Shown here: positions 6,358 to 6,598 of the stretch, one piece after another
Position numbering within the stretch: position 1 is the stretch's first letter
How the letters are laid out: the number at the start of each line of letters is the position of its first letter
Assembly (NCBI GenBank): GCA_903821255.1
Contig: CAIJKT010000544.1
Span: 1-6,598, forward strand
DNA from: an uncultured Lentisphaeria bacterium
GTDB taxonomy: Bacteria; Verrucomicrobiota; Lentisphaeria; Victivallales; Victivallaceae
Reading direction: 5' to 3'
DNA: 6,598 nucleotides
Made by a program: the position numbers and the translations under genes
Notes under the pieces: model-generated
The model's database searches: none
What the model saw: the letters and a program-made list of their open reading frames with translations, nothing else
Told to the model about the DNA's origin: nothing

Positions 6358-6384
6358 CTATTGTATACCTTGCACGTTAATCGT

Positions 6385-6414
6385 ATATCATGATTATAAT
6401 AGAAGTCGTGATAT
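6385..6414. promoter_or_regulatory. Probable autoregulatory operator overlapping the regulator's promoter
   Basis: The arms ATATCATGA (6385-6393) and TCGTGATAT (6406-6414) match as an inverted repeat at 8 of 9 positions, 12 nt apart. One arm covers the start site and the edge of the -10 box, the other lies in the promoter spacer. A bound dimer would block polymerase. Binding by the LacI-type protein itself is inferred. Confidence 0.45.
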
Positions 6415-6421
6415 TTGTCAA
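6393..6421 (-). promoter_or_regulatory. Consensus sigma-70 promoter of the LacI-family gene
   Basis: TTGACA (6421-6416), exactly 17 nt, then TATAAT (6398-6393): both hexamers are perfect matches. Transcription should begin near 6386, giving a leader of about 30 nt before the ATG at 6357. Such strength for a regulator gene suggests tight feedback control. Confidence 0.85.
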
Positions 6422-6481
6422 CAGGTGATGGGAGAAAAGAGAAAAGATTTTTGAAATGATTCCGCCTGACGTAATCCAACG

Positions 6482-6510
6482 GCGAAATGCTTTATCTGTT
6501 TTTATTTCGC
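6482..6510. repeat. Perfect 7-bp inverted repeat upstream of the regulator
   Basis: GCGAAAT (6482-6488) and ATTTCGC (6504-6510) are perfect reverse complements separated by 15 nt. No T-tract follows on either strand, so it is not a standard terminator. It could be an operator for a divergent gene beyond the right edge. An imperfect dyad (GTGTTTAAT/ATTAACAC, 6526-6550) lies next to it. Confidence 0.3.
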
Positions 6511-6598
6511 AAAAAGCTAATTTAAGTGTTTAATTGATAGCTATTAACACAATATTTAATTGACAAAATCACTAATAGTATAAAGAAAACACTTATAA

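Noticed and set aside
5782..6393. 203-residue plus-strand ORF
   Set aside because: Antisense to the LacI-family gene, without a recognisable domain or ribosome site.
6282..6479. 65-residue minus-strand ORF upstream of the regulator
   Set aside because: It overlaps the regulator's start and promoter in a different frame and shows no domain.
6560..6584. Plus-strand promoter TTGACA ... TATAAA near the right edge
   Set aside because: The two boxes are only 13 nt apart, too close for a normal sigma-70 promoter, and no gene start is visible in the window. A divergent gene beyond the edge remains possible.
1..6598. CRISPR array, tRNA, rRNA or complete insertion sequence
   Set aside because: No regularly spaced repeats, cloverleaf-like sequence, rRNA segment or transposase was found on reading both strands.

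Overview
The window reads as a carbohydrate-utilisation locus of a bacterium in the Lentisphaerota (Victivallis-like) or a close relative in the Planctomycetota/Verrucomicrobiota group. The main clue is the 250-residue pseudopilin: a [16 protein letters not shown] methylation segment, a MLLPAL(N)KAR continuation and a C-terminal H-X9-DG motif. Such proteins are hugely expanded in these phyla. A divergent LacI-type regulator and two glycoside-hydrolase-like families common in the same phyla agree with this. The assignment comes from family knowledge; no search was run.

All recognisable genes are on the minus strand, so transcription runs from right to left. In that order they are: a LacI-family regulator (6357-5242) behind a consensus sigma-70 promoter with an imperfect dyad across it; an 87-nt gap holding a TGAAA-N7-TTTCA dyad and a weak promoter; a type II secretion-like pseudopilin (5154-4402); a secreted GH5-family glycoside hydrolase (4357-2849, 44 nt further on); and a leaderless TIM-barrel glycosidase-like protein (2824-1280, 24 nt further on). 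The spacing suggests that pseudopilin, GH5 and barrel protein form one operon, probably controlled by the LacI protein.

Just past the barrel gene lies a relic of a second pseudopilin gene. About 76 nt match the 3' end of the intact pseudopilin and its downstream flank without gaps (64/76 by hand count), but a Trp codon has become a stop and the rest of the gene is missing. The two copies are direct repeats bracketing the two-glycosidase block. An AT-rich stretch of roughly 570 nt follows without a convincing gene. It holds an 18-codon ORF with a strong Shine-Dalgarno, a possible terminator and two perfect dyads. The dyads sit upstream of the last gene, a beta-propeller glycosidase-like protein (from 613) that runs off the left edge.

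Inferred joint function: a sugar-responsive repressor controls a secreted endo-acting GH5 enzyme, a co-expressed pseudopilin that may serve export or surface display, and leaderless glycosidase-like proteins that could process imported fragments. The substrate cannot be read from the sequence.
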